This document shows positions 46,671-55,644 of a stretch of DNA of 64,000 nucleotides, one piece after another. Within the stretch, counting starts at the first letter, position 1. Each line of letters opens with the position of its first letter. The stretch is taken from assembly GCA_938021675.1 (NCBI GenBank), contig CALIFY010000001.1, positions 120,115 to 184,114 of the forward strand. The letters are read 5' to 3'. Both the position numbers and the translations under genes were made by a program. The notes beneath the pieces are model-generated. The model ran no database searches. It was given only the letters and a program-made list of their open reading frames with translations, and was not told where the DNA came from. The DNA is from an uncultured Acidimicrobiales bacterium. GTDB lineage: Bacteria; Actinomycetota; Acidimicrobiia; Acidimicrobiales; SZUA-35.

Positions 46671-48995
46671 TTAATTCGGAACGACTTCAAGCCGTGCCGG
46701 TACATGTTTATGCCATGGGGTGCCGGCGATCGGGTCACACCAGTCGGTGGTCGTCAGCTCGTTTGGTGCGACACCGGTGATCTCCGGGTTGCCGCCGGCC
46801 GGAGAGTACCCAAGGCCGAGACCGTTCGGCAGCGCGATGTGGCCGTCCATCATCGTGTCGTTTACCTCGGCCACGGTGACGGCGGTTCCGCCTGGGGTCG
46901 TGACCCGAATCCGGGCCCCGTCGGCCACCCCGAGCGACTCAGCATCACGAGGGCTAAGGCGCAACGCTCCTTGCGGGTCCCGTTTTCGCCACGACGGATC
47001 TCGGATGATCGTGTTGGCGGTGAAACTACGCCGCTCCCCCGCCGACAACACGAAGGGAAACTCGGCGCTGGTAAAGGTCTTTGGGGCGTTGGGAAGGGCG
47101 TCGAGTTCGCTGAGCAGTTCGGGTATGGCGAGATTGATCTTATTCTCCGGGGTGCGGAGTAGGTCGAAGGCTTGCGATGCGTTATGGCGGGTGAATACCA
47201 CGCCGTCGGGGTTCGACAACATGGCGGTGAATAGGGCGTTCCCCAGGGCTGGTCCGTCTTGGTCGCCTTGACCGTGTCCGGCCGCCTTTACTTGGTCGGG
47301 GAACCGCATGGCCACCTGGTGAGCACTGAACCAGAGGGCGGCGGCCGGCGCCATGCCCGACGGCAGTGTTCGGCCGAGGGTCTCGTACAGGACTACAGCG
47401 CCGACGCCGGCCATTCCTGGATTGCCGATGGTGGCCTCCATGAATGCCTGACCGAATGCTTCGAGACCCTCCTCGGCGGCGGAACGAAGTGGCTCCAGGT
47501 CTTCGTCGCTGATGACACCCATGGCCTGGAGTAGCCGGCTGTGTATTTCCGCTTCGGTAAGGGTGCCAGGAAGCGGGTCGAGAATCGGTGGGCGGATGCA
47601 GCACCGATTGTCGGGGAAGCTCATGCTGAAGAACGTCGTCTCCACCTTCTCATACTGTGACGCAGCCGGAAGTACGTAGTCGGCCTCGGCCGCGGTCTCG
47701 GTGAAGGCAACGTCTATGACAACCGAGAAGTCGAGCGCCCTCATGGCTTCCCGGAATCGGGCCGACCCGGCGAGCGAATGGACCGGGTTGGCGCTCTCGA
47801 TCAGCATCGCCCGGCTTCGCTCGTGGTGGTCGCTGAGGATGCCGTCGGCGATCTCGTTACATGGAATCAGGCCTGAGATTATCTGGCCGCCAGTCACCGG
47901 GTCGGTCGGTTCGTTCCCGGCTGCCCCATAGCTAAACAACGGCACCATGGCGGTGTGGGCGGTCATCCCACCCGGCTTGCCGTAGCTCCCAACCAGAACC
48001 CAGATAGCCCGCTGGAGGTAGGAGACCAACGTCGAGTGTGGGCCCATCTCGACCCCCAAGTCCTCGTAGACCGACACGCTCTTGGCCGCCGCGAGCCGTC
48101 TCGCCACCTGACGGATCGTCTCTTCGTCGATCCCACATCTCGCCGAGTACTCAGCGATCGGAACCTTCGAAAACGCGGCGACCGTCTCATCGACACCGGT
48201 TGCGTTTTTCGCCAACCAGTCGGTGGCAACAGCACCTTCGGTGACCAGTACGGCGCCGATGGCCGCCAAGAGAAAGGCATCGGTTCCCGGTGTTACCGGC
48301 AACCAGGTATCGGCGAGGGCTGCTGTTTCGGTTCGGCGCGGATCGATGACGATCATGGTGCGATTGGCGTCGGCCGAGATTTCCTTGAGGACCCTCCGGG
48401 CTTCGTCGAACCCGTGAGAATGCCACGGGTTCTTGCCAAGAAATATCGACACCTCGGCCTCGGCGAATTCACCATGGGTGTGGGTGCCGAACATCCGGCC
48501 CTCAACCCACGCTTCGCCGGTCTTCTCCTGGGCCAAAGCGTTCGAGCGACGGGTGATGCCGATGGCCTTTCTTGTCGCCGCGCCGAACGCTCCGACAAGA
48601 TGGTTGCCTTGACCCCCACCGCCGTAGTACATGATCTTGTCCGGACCGTGTTCGGTAGCGACCCGCTGGAGGCCGGCCGCTACCTCGGAGATGGCGGTAT
48701 CCCAATCGACCTCAACGTATGTTCCGTCGTCCAGACGTTTCAGCGGAGAGGTTAACCGGCTCCGAGCGTTTTGGTAGTGGTCGATCCGAAGCGCTTTCTC
48801 GCAGGTGTACCCCTTGGACGACACATGCGCTTTGTTACCTCTAACCCTGGTAATGGTGCGGCCATCGAGGCGCACCTCGACCCCGCAGTTGGCGCTGCAG
48901 AGAATGCACGCCGTCTTGTGCCACTCCTTGGTCGGATCAGATTCTTCAGAGGAGGCAGTAACCCCAGTGGCCGATCGGCTGGCGAGATCTGTCAT
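46671..48995 (-). CDS. molybdopterin-dependent oxidoreductase
   Basis: 774 residues from ATG 48995. The N-terminal 4Fe-4S cluster is at C30-x2-C33-x3-C37-x27-C65, followed by the molybdopterin domain (YVEVDWDTAISEVA, YYGGGGQGNHL, SIFLGKNPWHSHG, IDPRRTETAALAD) and a C-terminal dinucleotide-binding domain (LSPRDAESLGVADGARIRV). The metal-ligand region reads ALAQEKTGEAWV, with neither Cys nor in-frame TGA. It is formate-dehydrogenase-like in fold, but its substrate is not inferable. No Tat signal is seen, so it is cytoplasmic. Confidence 0.9.
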   Translation of the reverse strand: MTDLASRSATGVTASSEESDPTKEWHKTACILCSANCGVEVRLDGRTITRVRGNKAHVSSKGYTCEKALRIDHYQNARSRLTSPLKRLDDGTYVEVDWDTAISEVAAGLQRVATEHGPDKIMYYGGGGQGNHLVGAFGAATRKAIGITRRSNALAQEKTGEAWVEGRMFGTHTHGEFAEAEVSIFLGKNPWHSHGFDEARRVLKEISADANRTMIVIDPRRTETAALADTWLPVTPGTDAFLLAAIGAVLVTEGAVATDWLAKNATGVDETVAAFSKVPIAEYSARCGIDEETIRQVARRLAAAKSVSVYEDLGVEMGPHSTLVSYLQRAIWVLVGSYGKPGGMTAHTAMVPLFSYGAAGNEPTDPVTGGQIISGLIPCNEIADGILSDHHERSRAMLIESANPVHSLAGSARFREAMRALDFSVVIDVAFTETAAEADYVLPAASQYEKVETTFFSMSFPDNRCCIRPPILDPLPGTLTEAEIHSRLLQAMGVISDEDLEPLRSAAEEGLEAFGQAFMEATIGNPGMAGVGAVVLYETLGRTLPSGMAPAAALWFSAHQVAMRFPDQVKAAGHGQGDQDGPALGNALFTAMLSNPDGVVFTRHNASQAFDLLRTPENKINLAIPELLSELDALPNAPKTFTSAEFPFVLSAGERRSFTANTIIRDPSWRKRDPQGALRLSPRDAESLGVADGARIRVTTPGGTAVTVAEVNDTMMDGHIALPNGLGLGYSPAGGNPEITGVAPNELTTTDWCDPIAGTPWHKHVPARLEVVPN

Positions 48996-49099
48996 GTCCA
49001 GAAAACTACTCGTGGTGAAGAGTCCGCTGCGAAAGCGATCGAGATACTCGGCTAATTCACGCCTGCGCTCCACATCGCGTGTGCTCTACTTAACGTGTT

Positions 49100-49273
49100 G
49101 TGGCAGACCAGTCGGAATTCGATAACAGACAGCGCCGCCCGCTGTTCACTGCGACCGCCGAGCAGTACCGAGACGGTCGGCCCGGTTATCCGTCGATGGT
49201 CTTTCAGTACCTTTCATCTTCGTGTGGCCTGCGTCCCGGGTTCCTCTTACCAATGGCTACCAAACGATCATGA
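49100..49273 (+). pseudogene. truncated N-terminus of a SAM-dependent methyltransferase
   Basis: A short frame (GTG 49100, 57 codons) reads RPLFTATAEQYRDGRPGYP and then VFQYLSSSCGLRPG, the characteristic opening of class I methyltransferases (FxxxAxxYxxxRPGYPxxxxxxL...GLxPG). Immediately after, where the SAM-binding glycine motif should follow, it ends in FLLPMATKRS. Its TGA overlaps the MFS start as ATGA. It looks like the remnant of a deletion, kept as a leader to the MFS gene. Confidence 0.6.
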
Positions 49274-50496
49274 CCCGGTTGAAACGTCGGTTGTACCTGT
49301 TGTCGTTTGTCGATGAGTTCGGTCCGATCTATGCGGTCTACACGCTGTGGTTTAACGACAACGGCATCTCGACATCCCGAGTGTCGACGCTGTTCTTAGC
49401 CTGGGCCTTCATCGCCCTCGTCCTCGAAATCCCGAGCGGCGCGTTGGCCGATCGGGTCGACCGCCGGTACTTGCTGGCCGTCGCGTTGGGTATCCGTGGC
49501 GTGGCCATTTCTCTGTGGCTGCTGTGGCCAACGCTGCCCGGCATTCTCGTTGGTGTCGCGTTGTGGGCAGCCCACGACGCTCTCGCCAGCGGCTCGTGGG
49601 AAGCGATGATCCACGATCAGCTCACCGCAGCCGGAGCTGCCCATCGCTACGGGCCGATCATGGCTCGCGTCGGCCAGTTCAGCAACCTCGGCCTAGCCTC
49701 TGGAACCTTGATCGGTGCCGGTCTGCTCCGTGTCGAGGTGAGTCTTCCGATCCTCGGATGGCTCACCGTCGCCGTCCACGTCTGTTCCATAGGATTGCTC
49801 GCAACGTTGCCGGAGGCGAGCACGTCAGCTTCGGACGCCTCGGATCTTGAGCACTCACCGGATGGCCAGTCACCGGTTGCGGCCTGGTGGGCCACGCTCC
49901 GAGCCGGATTGGCTGAGGTTCGCCACACCCCAATCTTGGTGCGCCTGGTCGGGGTGAGCGCCATCCTCGAAGGCTTGTTCCTCATCGACGAATACCTGCC
50001 GTTGCTAGCCCGCACCCGGGGTGGATCCGACGCCGACGCCCCCTTGCTGGTCCTCGTCGTCTGGGTCGGGCTTCTCATCGGCGGTGAGGTGGCGGCTCGA
50101 CGACCGTCACTTTCAGATTCACTGCTCGGGTGGAGCTTGGTTGCCGCTATGGCGGTCACCGCGTTGGCTTTCGTCGGCCGGGCGGTGTGGTTTCTTGGAT
50201 TGGTCGCCGTGGGGTACGCGGTCTTGGAGTTGGTGTGGGTAACCACCGACGCCCGGCTTCAGGAACGCATCAGCGATAGCAACAGGGCAACGGTGACCAG
50301 CGTTCGGGGCTTCGGGTCAGCCATCATCAGCATGGCTTGGTTCGCCGCTATTGGCGGCCTTTCCAATGGAGACGATCCAACTCCTGGCCTGTTTCTGGCC
50401 ATCGGGCTTCTCGCCATCGCCGGACTGTTACTCGCCCGATGGCTTCCGTCGGCACCAGCCGATCCCGGCATAGAGAAAACCGAACCTGTCGTGTAG
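49270..50496 (+). CDS. major facilitator superfamily transporter
   Basis: 408 residues, about 12 membrane helices. The A-motif-like loop LEIPSGALADRVDRRYLLAVAL sits between helices 2 and 3. The central loop SASDASDLEHSPDGQSPV separates the two six-helix halves. ATG 49270 (MTRLKRRLYLLSFVDEFG) is chosen; the frame start at 49222 is upstream of it within the methyltransferase remnant. Substrate unknown, probably an efflux-type carrier. Confidence 0.88.
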   Translation: MTRLKRRLYLLSFVDEFGPIYAVYTLWFNDNGISTSRVSTLFLAWAFIALVLEIPSGALADRVDRRYLLAVALGIRGVAISLWLLWPTLPGILVGVALWAAHDALASGSWEAMIHDQLTAAGAAHRYGPIMARVGQFSNLGLASGTLIGAGLLRVEVSLPILGWLTVAVHVCSIGLLATLPEASTSASDASDLEHSPDGQSPVAAWWATLRAGLAEVRHTPILVRLVGVSAILEGLFLIDEYLPLLARTRGGSDADAPLLVLVVWVGLLIGGEVAARRPSLSDSLLGWSLVAAMAVTALAFVGRAVWFLGLVAVGYAVLELVWVTTDARLQERISDSNRATVTSVRGFGSAIISMAWFAAIGGLSNGDDPTPGLFLAIGLLAIAGLLLARWLPSAPADPGIEKTEPVV

Positions 50497-50504
50497 TGGC
50501 CCAA

Positions 50505-52007
50505 TCAGGGGCCGGTCGCTCCACCAGCATGTTCTCCTTGGGCCACCCGGATCTGAGAAATCCCTTCCTGGATGAGTGAGAAACACACAAACCAGGCTGC
50601 AGCACCGAGCACGAGAAACTTCAGGTACAACAGGTTCGGGATCGGACTGTTCCAGATGGTGTGGAGAACGATGGCCAGAACGAGGACACGCCAGAATCTC
50701 GAATCTCGCAGGTGGGCGATGCGGAGACGATCCCCTCCCTTTACCCGCCACAACGCTCCGGCCGCTATCGCCGTCCACACCACATGGCCAAACGGCGACA
50801 GCACCCCTCGGAGCAAGATTGTCTCTACCAGCAGTTCGTTGTCGAGCGAGAGCAAGGCGGCCACCAACGAGAACCCGGCAGACTCGAACGCGGCGAAACC
50901 GGCACCGATGGCGGCGCCAAACAACATCCCGTTGAGGATGAAGCGGTGCCGCGCCTGCCGTGCGACAACCACCACCGCCAACAGCTTCGCCGGTTCTTCG
51001 ACGAGTCCGGCGACCATAGCTCCAAGCCACGGAGCATCGACCAAGCTGAAACCGATCAATGAAAACAGCAGCGATGCGGTGCCGCCAAGAAACACCATTC
51101 GCAACACATCGATGATCGACACATTTCGGGCGATGTTGTTCTCAAAGAAGAAGATCAACACCGCAACCGGCATAGCGAACGAACCGACGATGATCAGACC
51201 GGGAAGCAGATTCGGGTTGTCGCTGACCGAATAGCCGGCGAAAAACATGGCAAAGATCGTGGCGGTCGCCAGAAGTGTCCGAGCGAACAGCCACGGTTGC
51301 GGCCACTCTGCCCGCACCGAGGCCAACGGTGGCGTCGTACGAACGGTGCCCACCATCAGTTCCAGTTCGACGTCTTGCTGGGTCCGTCGATTGAAGGTGT
51401 TGCCGAATAGGTGTCGGAGGCTGAATGAGTCGTCCAGCTTCTCTACTTGGGCCGCCCCGGTAAGTCGTTCAGCCATCGATTCGACCCGGTTTCGCATCGA
51501 TGGGGCCGATGAGGCACCGCTGGCGGGTCCGAGTGGTGGCTCATCACCGGGAAATGGCGGGTCGGTACCGAATCTGGCTTCTGGTCCGGGCGGAGGTGGC
51601 CCACCGGTGGGTCCCGGTTCACTATCGCCAAGAATCGACGGCCGATCTCCGGACGGACCGGCGGGAGAAGGGCGATCGATCGATCGATCCGACGGTCCGT
51701 GCTGTGACGGTCCGTGCTGTGACGGTGGTATGGCCTCGGTCGCGTCTTGGTTGGTCGGGAACCACGAAGATGCCGGCCGATCGTTGCCCGACGTCGAGCT
51801 TGCACCCGCCGATGGGGGTGCCGAGGTCTCGTCATCCTGGCGCGGATACCGCCGGGTGACTGGAGGGACGGGGTTCGTTCCCGAACCTTGCTCCGGTTGG
51901 GCCGAATCGGGCCAGCTCGATGAACTCCAGCCTTTTCGACCGGTCGGAGGGTCGATCGGTTCCGTCGGTTCATGTTCGCCGTGTTGGTCGTCTGACCGAG
52001 GTCTCAC
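50505..52007 (-). CDS. PrsW-family intramembrane metalloprotease
   Basis: 500 residues. Residues 1-230 form a disordered Pro/Ser/Gly-rich cytoplasmic tail. From about 240 there are eight hydrophobic helices with PrsW motifs: FFENN (288-292), the glutamates in GLVEEPAKLL (337-341), FAAFESAG (371-378) and the His in SPFGHVVWTAIA. These are the putative metal ligands for cleaving membrane substrates such as anti-sigma factors. The tail carries a 15-bp tandem repeat. The ATG at 52007 abuts the stop of the upstream flavoprotein gene. Confidence 0.88.
   Translation of the reverse strand: MRPRSDDQHGEHEPTEPIDPPTGRKGWSSSSWPDSAQPEQGSGTNPVPPVTRRYPRQDDETSAPPSAGASSTSGNDRPASSWFPTNQDATEAIPPSQHGPSQHGPSDRSIDRPSPAGPSGDRPSILGDSEPGPTGGPPPPGPEARFGTDPPFPGDEPPLGPASGASSAPSMRNRVESMAERLTGAAQVEKLDDSFSLRHLFGNTFNRRTQQDVELELMVGTVRTTPPLASVRAEWPQPWLFARTLLATATIFAMFFAGYSVSDNPNLLPGLIIVGSFAMPVAVLIFFFENNIARNVSIIDVLRMVFLGGTASLLFSLIGFSLVDAPWLGAMVAGLVEEPAKLLAVVVVARQARHRFILNGMLFGAAIGAGFAAFESAGFSLVAALLSLDNELLVETILLRGVLSPFGHVVWTAIAAGALWRVKGGDRLRIAHLRDSRFWRVLVLAIVLHTIWNSPIPNLLYLKFLVLGAAAWFVCFSLIQEGISQIRVAQGEHAGGATGP
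51691..51720 (-). repeat. 15-bp tandem repeat in PrsW tail
   Basis: GACGGTCCGTGCTGT occurs twice back to back, with a partial third GACGGT after it. In the gene it doubles the pentapeptide SQHGP in the disordered N-terminal tail. A run of CGAT repeats lies just before it (51673-51688). Confidence 0.75.
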
Positions 52008-53165
52008 CTACAACAGGTTACCTACCAGACGTTCCCGTAGGTCGTCGGGCCGTTCGCATCCGACTTGGGTCATCGTGTTTATGAGGCCATCCCGCAAAAT
52101 TTCGTATGCGTGGGCCACCCCGGCGTCGCCCAGTGCGCCGAGCCCAAACATGAAGGCCCGCCCACAGAACACGAAGCTGGCACCAACGGCAAGCGCCCGG
52201 GCAACGTCAAGCCCGGACCGGATGCCGCTATCGAACAGGACGGGTACGGAACCGCCGACCTCGTCGATCACCGGCCCTAACGCATCGATCGCCGCCGGGG
52301 TCGCGTCCATTTGTCGCCCGCCATGATTCGAGACTTGGATGGCGTCTGCACCGTTTTCGACACAACGACGAGCGTCGGCCGGGTGGAGAATGCCCTTTAC
52401 CACCAGCGGGCCTTCCCACTGCTGACGGATCTCGGCCAAGTAGTCGAACGATAGTGTCCCGCCTAGGTTGGCGCCGACAAATCCGGCCGTCGATCGCATA
52501 GTGGCTTGGTCGACGTATGGTTCGAGGGCGCGAAATCGAGGGAGCCCGTGTCGTAAGACTCCAGCGGCCCATGCCGGATGGACGGCCGACTGAAGCAGCA
52601 GCGCTGGGCCGATTACCGGCGGAACCCGGACCCGAGCCTTGCGTTGACGCTCCCTCCGGCTCGCAGCCGGAACATCGGCCGTGACGACCAGGGTAGTGAA
52701 ACCCGATTGGGCCGCTCGGTCCAACAGGTCGCTACGGATGGAGAGGTCTCGGGGCGGATACAGCTGAAACCAACCCATACCCGCGGCCATTGGACCGGTC
52801 ACCTCGGGGGCTTCGGTCGCCACCGTACTCATGACGTAGGGGATCCGGCTGACCGCAGCCGTCCGAGCTAGAGCACGATCCGCGCCCGGCCAGATGAGCG
52901 ATGTTAACCCGATGGGGGCGATGCCGACCGGGGCGTCGTAGGTCACGCCGAACAGATCGGTTTTGAGAACGGGAGCGAGCGGGCCCTTGAGTAGTTGGGG
53001 CAACAGCTGAACTGCATGCAACCGATCGAGGTTTCGTTGCACCGCGTATTCGCTGCCGGTTCCCGACGCCAAATACTCCCAGGCGAAGCGCGGAATTCGT
53101 TTCTCGGCCCGAGCCTCCAGGTCGTCGATACCCGGTAGGTCGTCCATGGACAGCTGGCCGATCAC
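52008..53165 (-). CDS. FMN-dependent alpha-hydroxy-acid dehydrogenase (lactate-type)
   Basis: 385 residues of the (S)-2-hydroxy-acid oxidase TIM-barrel family: IGLTSLIWPGADRALART, FQLYPPRDLSIRSDLLDRA, LVVTADVPAASRRER, LVVKGILHPADARRCVENG, the catalytic His in VSNHGGRQMDATPAAIDAL, and the FMN phosphate site FDSGIRSGLDVARAL with FCGRAFMFGL. It would oxidise L-lactate or a related 2-hydroxy acid to the 2-oxo acid. The start is ATG 53165, and ATG at 53147 is also possible. It is contiguous with the PrsW gene. Confidence 0.92.
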   Translation of the reverse strand: MIGQLSMDDLPGIDDLEARAEKRIPRFAWEYLASGTGSEYAVQRNLDRLHAVQLLPQLLKGPLAPVLKTDLFGVTYDAPVGIAPIGLTSLIWPGADRALARTAAVSRIPYVMSTVATEAPEVTGPMAAGMGWFQLYPPRDLSIRSDLLDRAAQSGFTTLVVTADVPAASRRERQRKARVRVPPVIGPALLLQSAVHPAWAAGVLRHGLPRFRALEPYVDQATMRSTAGFVGANLGGTLSFDYLAEIRQQWEGPLVVKGILHPADARRCVENGADAIQVSNHGGRQMDATPAAIDALGPVIDEVGGSVPVLFDSGIRSGLDVARALAVGASFVFCGRAFMFGLGALGDAGVAHAYEILRDGLINTMTQVGCERPDDLRERLVGNLL

Positions 53166-53218
53166 TCTGCCCGATCCTATGGAGGCTGATAGGAACCGTC
53201 AAAGACCGCCGCCGGTGA

Positions 53219-53413
53219 TCAATCCTCTTCGAGCCCCTCGACCACCTGCTGCAGCAAACCGAGATCTTTGGTCAGCTCGTCGCCGGCCGAGGTAGACGAG
53301 CCGTCGACGTCGGCCTGATCGTAATCTGCTGGCCGGCCCGACGCGTCGCCAGCAACGTGACGACGAGTTGGGAGCCGACCTGAGGCGTTCTCTGGTCTAG
53401 TCGTGGGCTCCAT
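53219..53413 (-). CDS. small hydrophilic hypothetical protein
   Basis: A possible 64-residue protein, rich in Asp/Glu/Thr/Ser, ending in a short amphipathic helix (TKDLGLLQQVVEGLEED). Third-base GC bias in the second half is compatible with coding, but there is no ribosome site and an overlapping frame (53272-53466) competes. No family recognised. Confidence 0.3.
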   Translation of the reverse strand: MEPTTRPENASGRLPTRRHVAGDASGRPADYDQADVDGSSTSAGDELTKDLGLLQQVVEGLEED

Positions 53414-53591
53414 GGTTGCTGTATCGACACGTTCGGGCCTGAAGTGAAGACAACAATCTTGCTCATCCGGCGGGCTCGGATGGACCGGTGGCGCCAGCTA
53501 GGTAGCGCAAGGCGTCGACGGTGGAACGTCGCTGGGAGGAGGTGCCGATGTTGACTCGATGTCCACCATCGGGCTGGTAATCGAAATCGGC

Positions 53592-53620
53592 TGAAGCTCG
53601 GCGCCCCGTCCCGGTAGAAT
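53592..53620 (+). promoter_or_regulatory. candidate thrS promoter
   Basis: TAGAAT at 53615-53620 is a good -10 element, with a weak -35 candidate TGAAGC at 53592-53597 (17-bp spacing). Transcription would start near 53627, leaving a leader of about 30 nt with GGAGA before the ATG, too short for a T-box. Confidence 0.4.
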
Positions 53621-53656
53621 GCGAGATCCCCTTCGCACTCCCATTTCTGGAGACCG

Positions 53657-55528
53657 ATGAGCTACGAGATCGAGACCCGGCGCCATTCCTGCGCCCACGT
53701 TATGGCGGCCGCTATCGCCGAGCTCTGGCCAGATGCCAAGTTCGGCGTCGGCCCCCCAACCGCCAACGGTTTTTATTACGACATCATGCTTCCTACCTCG
53801 ATAGGCGAAGAGGAGTTGCCGAAGATCGAAAAGGTCATGAAGCGCATCCGCAAGAAGGGCCTCAGCTTCGATCGATCCGATGTTCCGATCGACGAAGCGA
53901 TCTCTGTAGCAGCAGAGTCCGGTCAGGAGTTCAAGGTCGAGCTGCTGGAGCTGTTGAAAGATAAGGGAAGCACGGCGGTCGCCGCCCAGACCGGGGACAC
54001 CAACGCCGTTGCTGCCGGTGACGACGCCGCTGGGGTCGATTCAGTGTCCTTCTACTCGGTTGGTGAGTTTCAAGACCTTTGCCGCGGACCCCACGTCGAT
54101 TCGACCAAACACATCGGTCAATTCAAGCTGCTGAGCCTTGCCGGCGCCTACTGGCGAGGCGACGAGAAACGTGAGCAGATGCAGCGCATCTACGGTCTTT
54201 GTTTCGAGAGCAAGGACGAGTTGGCGGCCGAGGTATCTCGTCTGGAAGAAATCAAGCTCCGCGATCACCGACGGCTCGGCAAAGAGCTCGACATCTTCCA
54301 CATTTCACCCGAGGTTGGTTCTGGTCTCCCGCTTTGGCTTCCAAAGGGGACGGTCGTTCGCGATGAGCTTGAGTATCTAGCGAAACAGAGCGAACGAGAG
54401 GCGGGCTACGATCGTGTAGTCACGCCACACCTGGCGAACGAAGATCTGTATCTCCAGTCGGGACACCTGCCGTATTACGCCGAGGATATGTATCCGCCGA
54501 TGGAGATCGGTGGCCGCGATTACTACTTGCGGCCCATGAACTGCCCTCATCATCATCACGTCTACCTAAGTCGCCCGCGTTCGTATCGCGATCTTCCTAT
54601 TCGTCTAGCCGAATACGGTCAGGTCTACCGCTACGAAGATTCGGGCACATTGTCTGGCTTGATGCGGGTCCGCGGGTTCGCCCAGAACGACGCCCATATC
54701 TATTGCCGATATGAGCAAGCCGTCGAAGAGTTTGGCCGAGTCATGCAAATGCATGCTGAACATTACAAGCTGTTTGGCATTGACGACTTTTTCATGCGCC
54801 TCTCGCTCCCCGATATGGACAACATCGACAAATACGTCGATGACCCTGAAGGCTGGAAGCGTGCGGTAGATGTCATCTATCAGGCAATGGAGGCCAGTGG
54901 CCTGCCATATGTGGAGGCCGAGGGTGAAGCAGCGTTCTATGGCCCAAAGGTTGACTTCATCATCCGGAGCGTCGTTGGCGTTGAGTACGCTATTTCGACG
55001 AACCAACTCGACTTTCCAGCTAGTCAACGGTTCGGTCTCACATACACCGCTGATGACGGGTCAGAGCAGCCGGTCTACGTCATCCATCGGGCACCGCTCG
55101 GGTCTCACGAACGTTTCGTGGCCTTCCTATTAGAGCACTATAAGGGCGACCTGCCGTTATGGCTGGCGCCAACCCAGGCTGTGGTCGTTCCGGTTTCAGA
55201 TAAATACAACGAGTACGCCGCCCAGGTCGCTCGCGAGTTTGGTGAGGTCCCGGTTCACAACGGCTCGATGGGTCTTCGAGTTGCCTCCGACGTCGGCTCG
55301 GAACGGATGCAAAAGAAGATTCGTACCGCAACCGTCGGGAAAATCCCGTTCCTCCTGGTGGTCGGTCAAGCCGAACAGGACGCTGGCACCGTCGCAGTCC
55401 GCTCTCGGGCCGGCACCGACTATGGCGCCATCGACCGGTTAGCGTTGCGGTCGAAACTCGTCGAGGCGGCCGAGTCACGGCGCGTCGACGAGCTCGAATC
55501 CTGGCTCGCCGCCGCTAACCAGGACTGA
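53657..55528 (+). CDS. thrS: threonyl-tRNA synthetase, lacking the TGS domain
   Basis: 623 residues. The protein begins at the editing domain: H10-x3-H14 in RRHSCAHVMA and C-x3-H in LCRGPHVDST. The class II catalytic core has zinc/substrate ligands in RPMNCPHHHHVYLSRPRSYRD (motif 2 region), FAQNDAHIYC and the His of GSHERF, followed by the anticodon-binding domain (AVVVPVSDKYNEYAAQVA). The usual 60-65-residue N-terminal TGS domain is missing. An in-frame stop at 53615 rules out an upstream start, and GGAGA precedes the ATG. An Ala/Gly/Asp-rich insert interrupts the editing domain. Confidence 0.95.
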   Translation: MSYEIETRRHSCAHVMAAAIAELWPDAKFGVGPPTANGFYYDIMLPTSIGEEELPKIEKVMKRIRKKGLSFDRSDVPIDEAISVAAESGQEFKVELLELLKDKGSTAVAAQTGDTNAVAAGDDAAGVDSVSFYSVGEFQDLCRGPHVDSTKHIGQFKLLSLAGAYWRGDEKREQMQRIYGLCFESKDELAAEVSRLEEIKLRDHRRLGKELDIFHISPEVGSGLPLWLPKGTVVRDELEYLAKQSEREAGYDRVVTPHLANEDLYLQSGHLPYYAEDMYPPMEIGGRDYYLRPMNCPHHHHVYLSRPRSYRDLPIRLAEYGQVYRYEDSGTLSGLMRVRGFAQNDAHIYCRYEQAVEEFGRVMQMHAEHYKLFGIDDFFMRLSLPDMDNIDKYVDDPEGWKRAVDVIYQAMEASGLPYVEAEGEAAFYGPKVDFIIRSVVGVEYAISTNQLDFPASQRFGLTYTADDGSEQPVYVIHRAPLGSHERFVAFLLEHYKGDLPLWLAPTQAVVVPVSDKYNEYAAQVAREFGEVPVHNGSMGLRVASDVGSERMQKKIRTATVGKIPFLLVVGQAEQDAGTVAVRSRAGTDYGAIDRLALRSKLVEAAESRRVDELESWLAAANQD

Positions 55529-55644
55529 CCGCCATAGTCAACTCGAAAACCGCAGCGGACGATCGAGCACAGTTCAAACCGACCGACTTCTTCAACGATG
55601 TCGGTAATGCGACAAGGTTGTGAGGGTTGTCCTAAGGTGTCGGC

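Noticed and set aside
46671..48995. Selenocysteine in the molybdopterin oxidoreductase
   Set aside because: The frame is uninterrupted, with no in-frame TGA. The metal-ligand region reads AQEKTGE, so it is not a Sec enzyme.
53518..53531. T-box-like string ACGGTGGAACGTCG upstream of thrS
   Set aside because: It matches only 11 of 14 consensus positions. It lies upstream of the likely promoter (-10 at 53615), and there is no stem I with a Thr specifier.
53498..53698. Minus-strand open frames over the thrS leader
   Set aside because: One frame reads plausibly (ending RYLAGATGPSEPAG) but has no start codon outside antisense thrS, and competing frames overlap. Not enough to call a gene.
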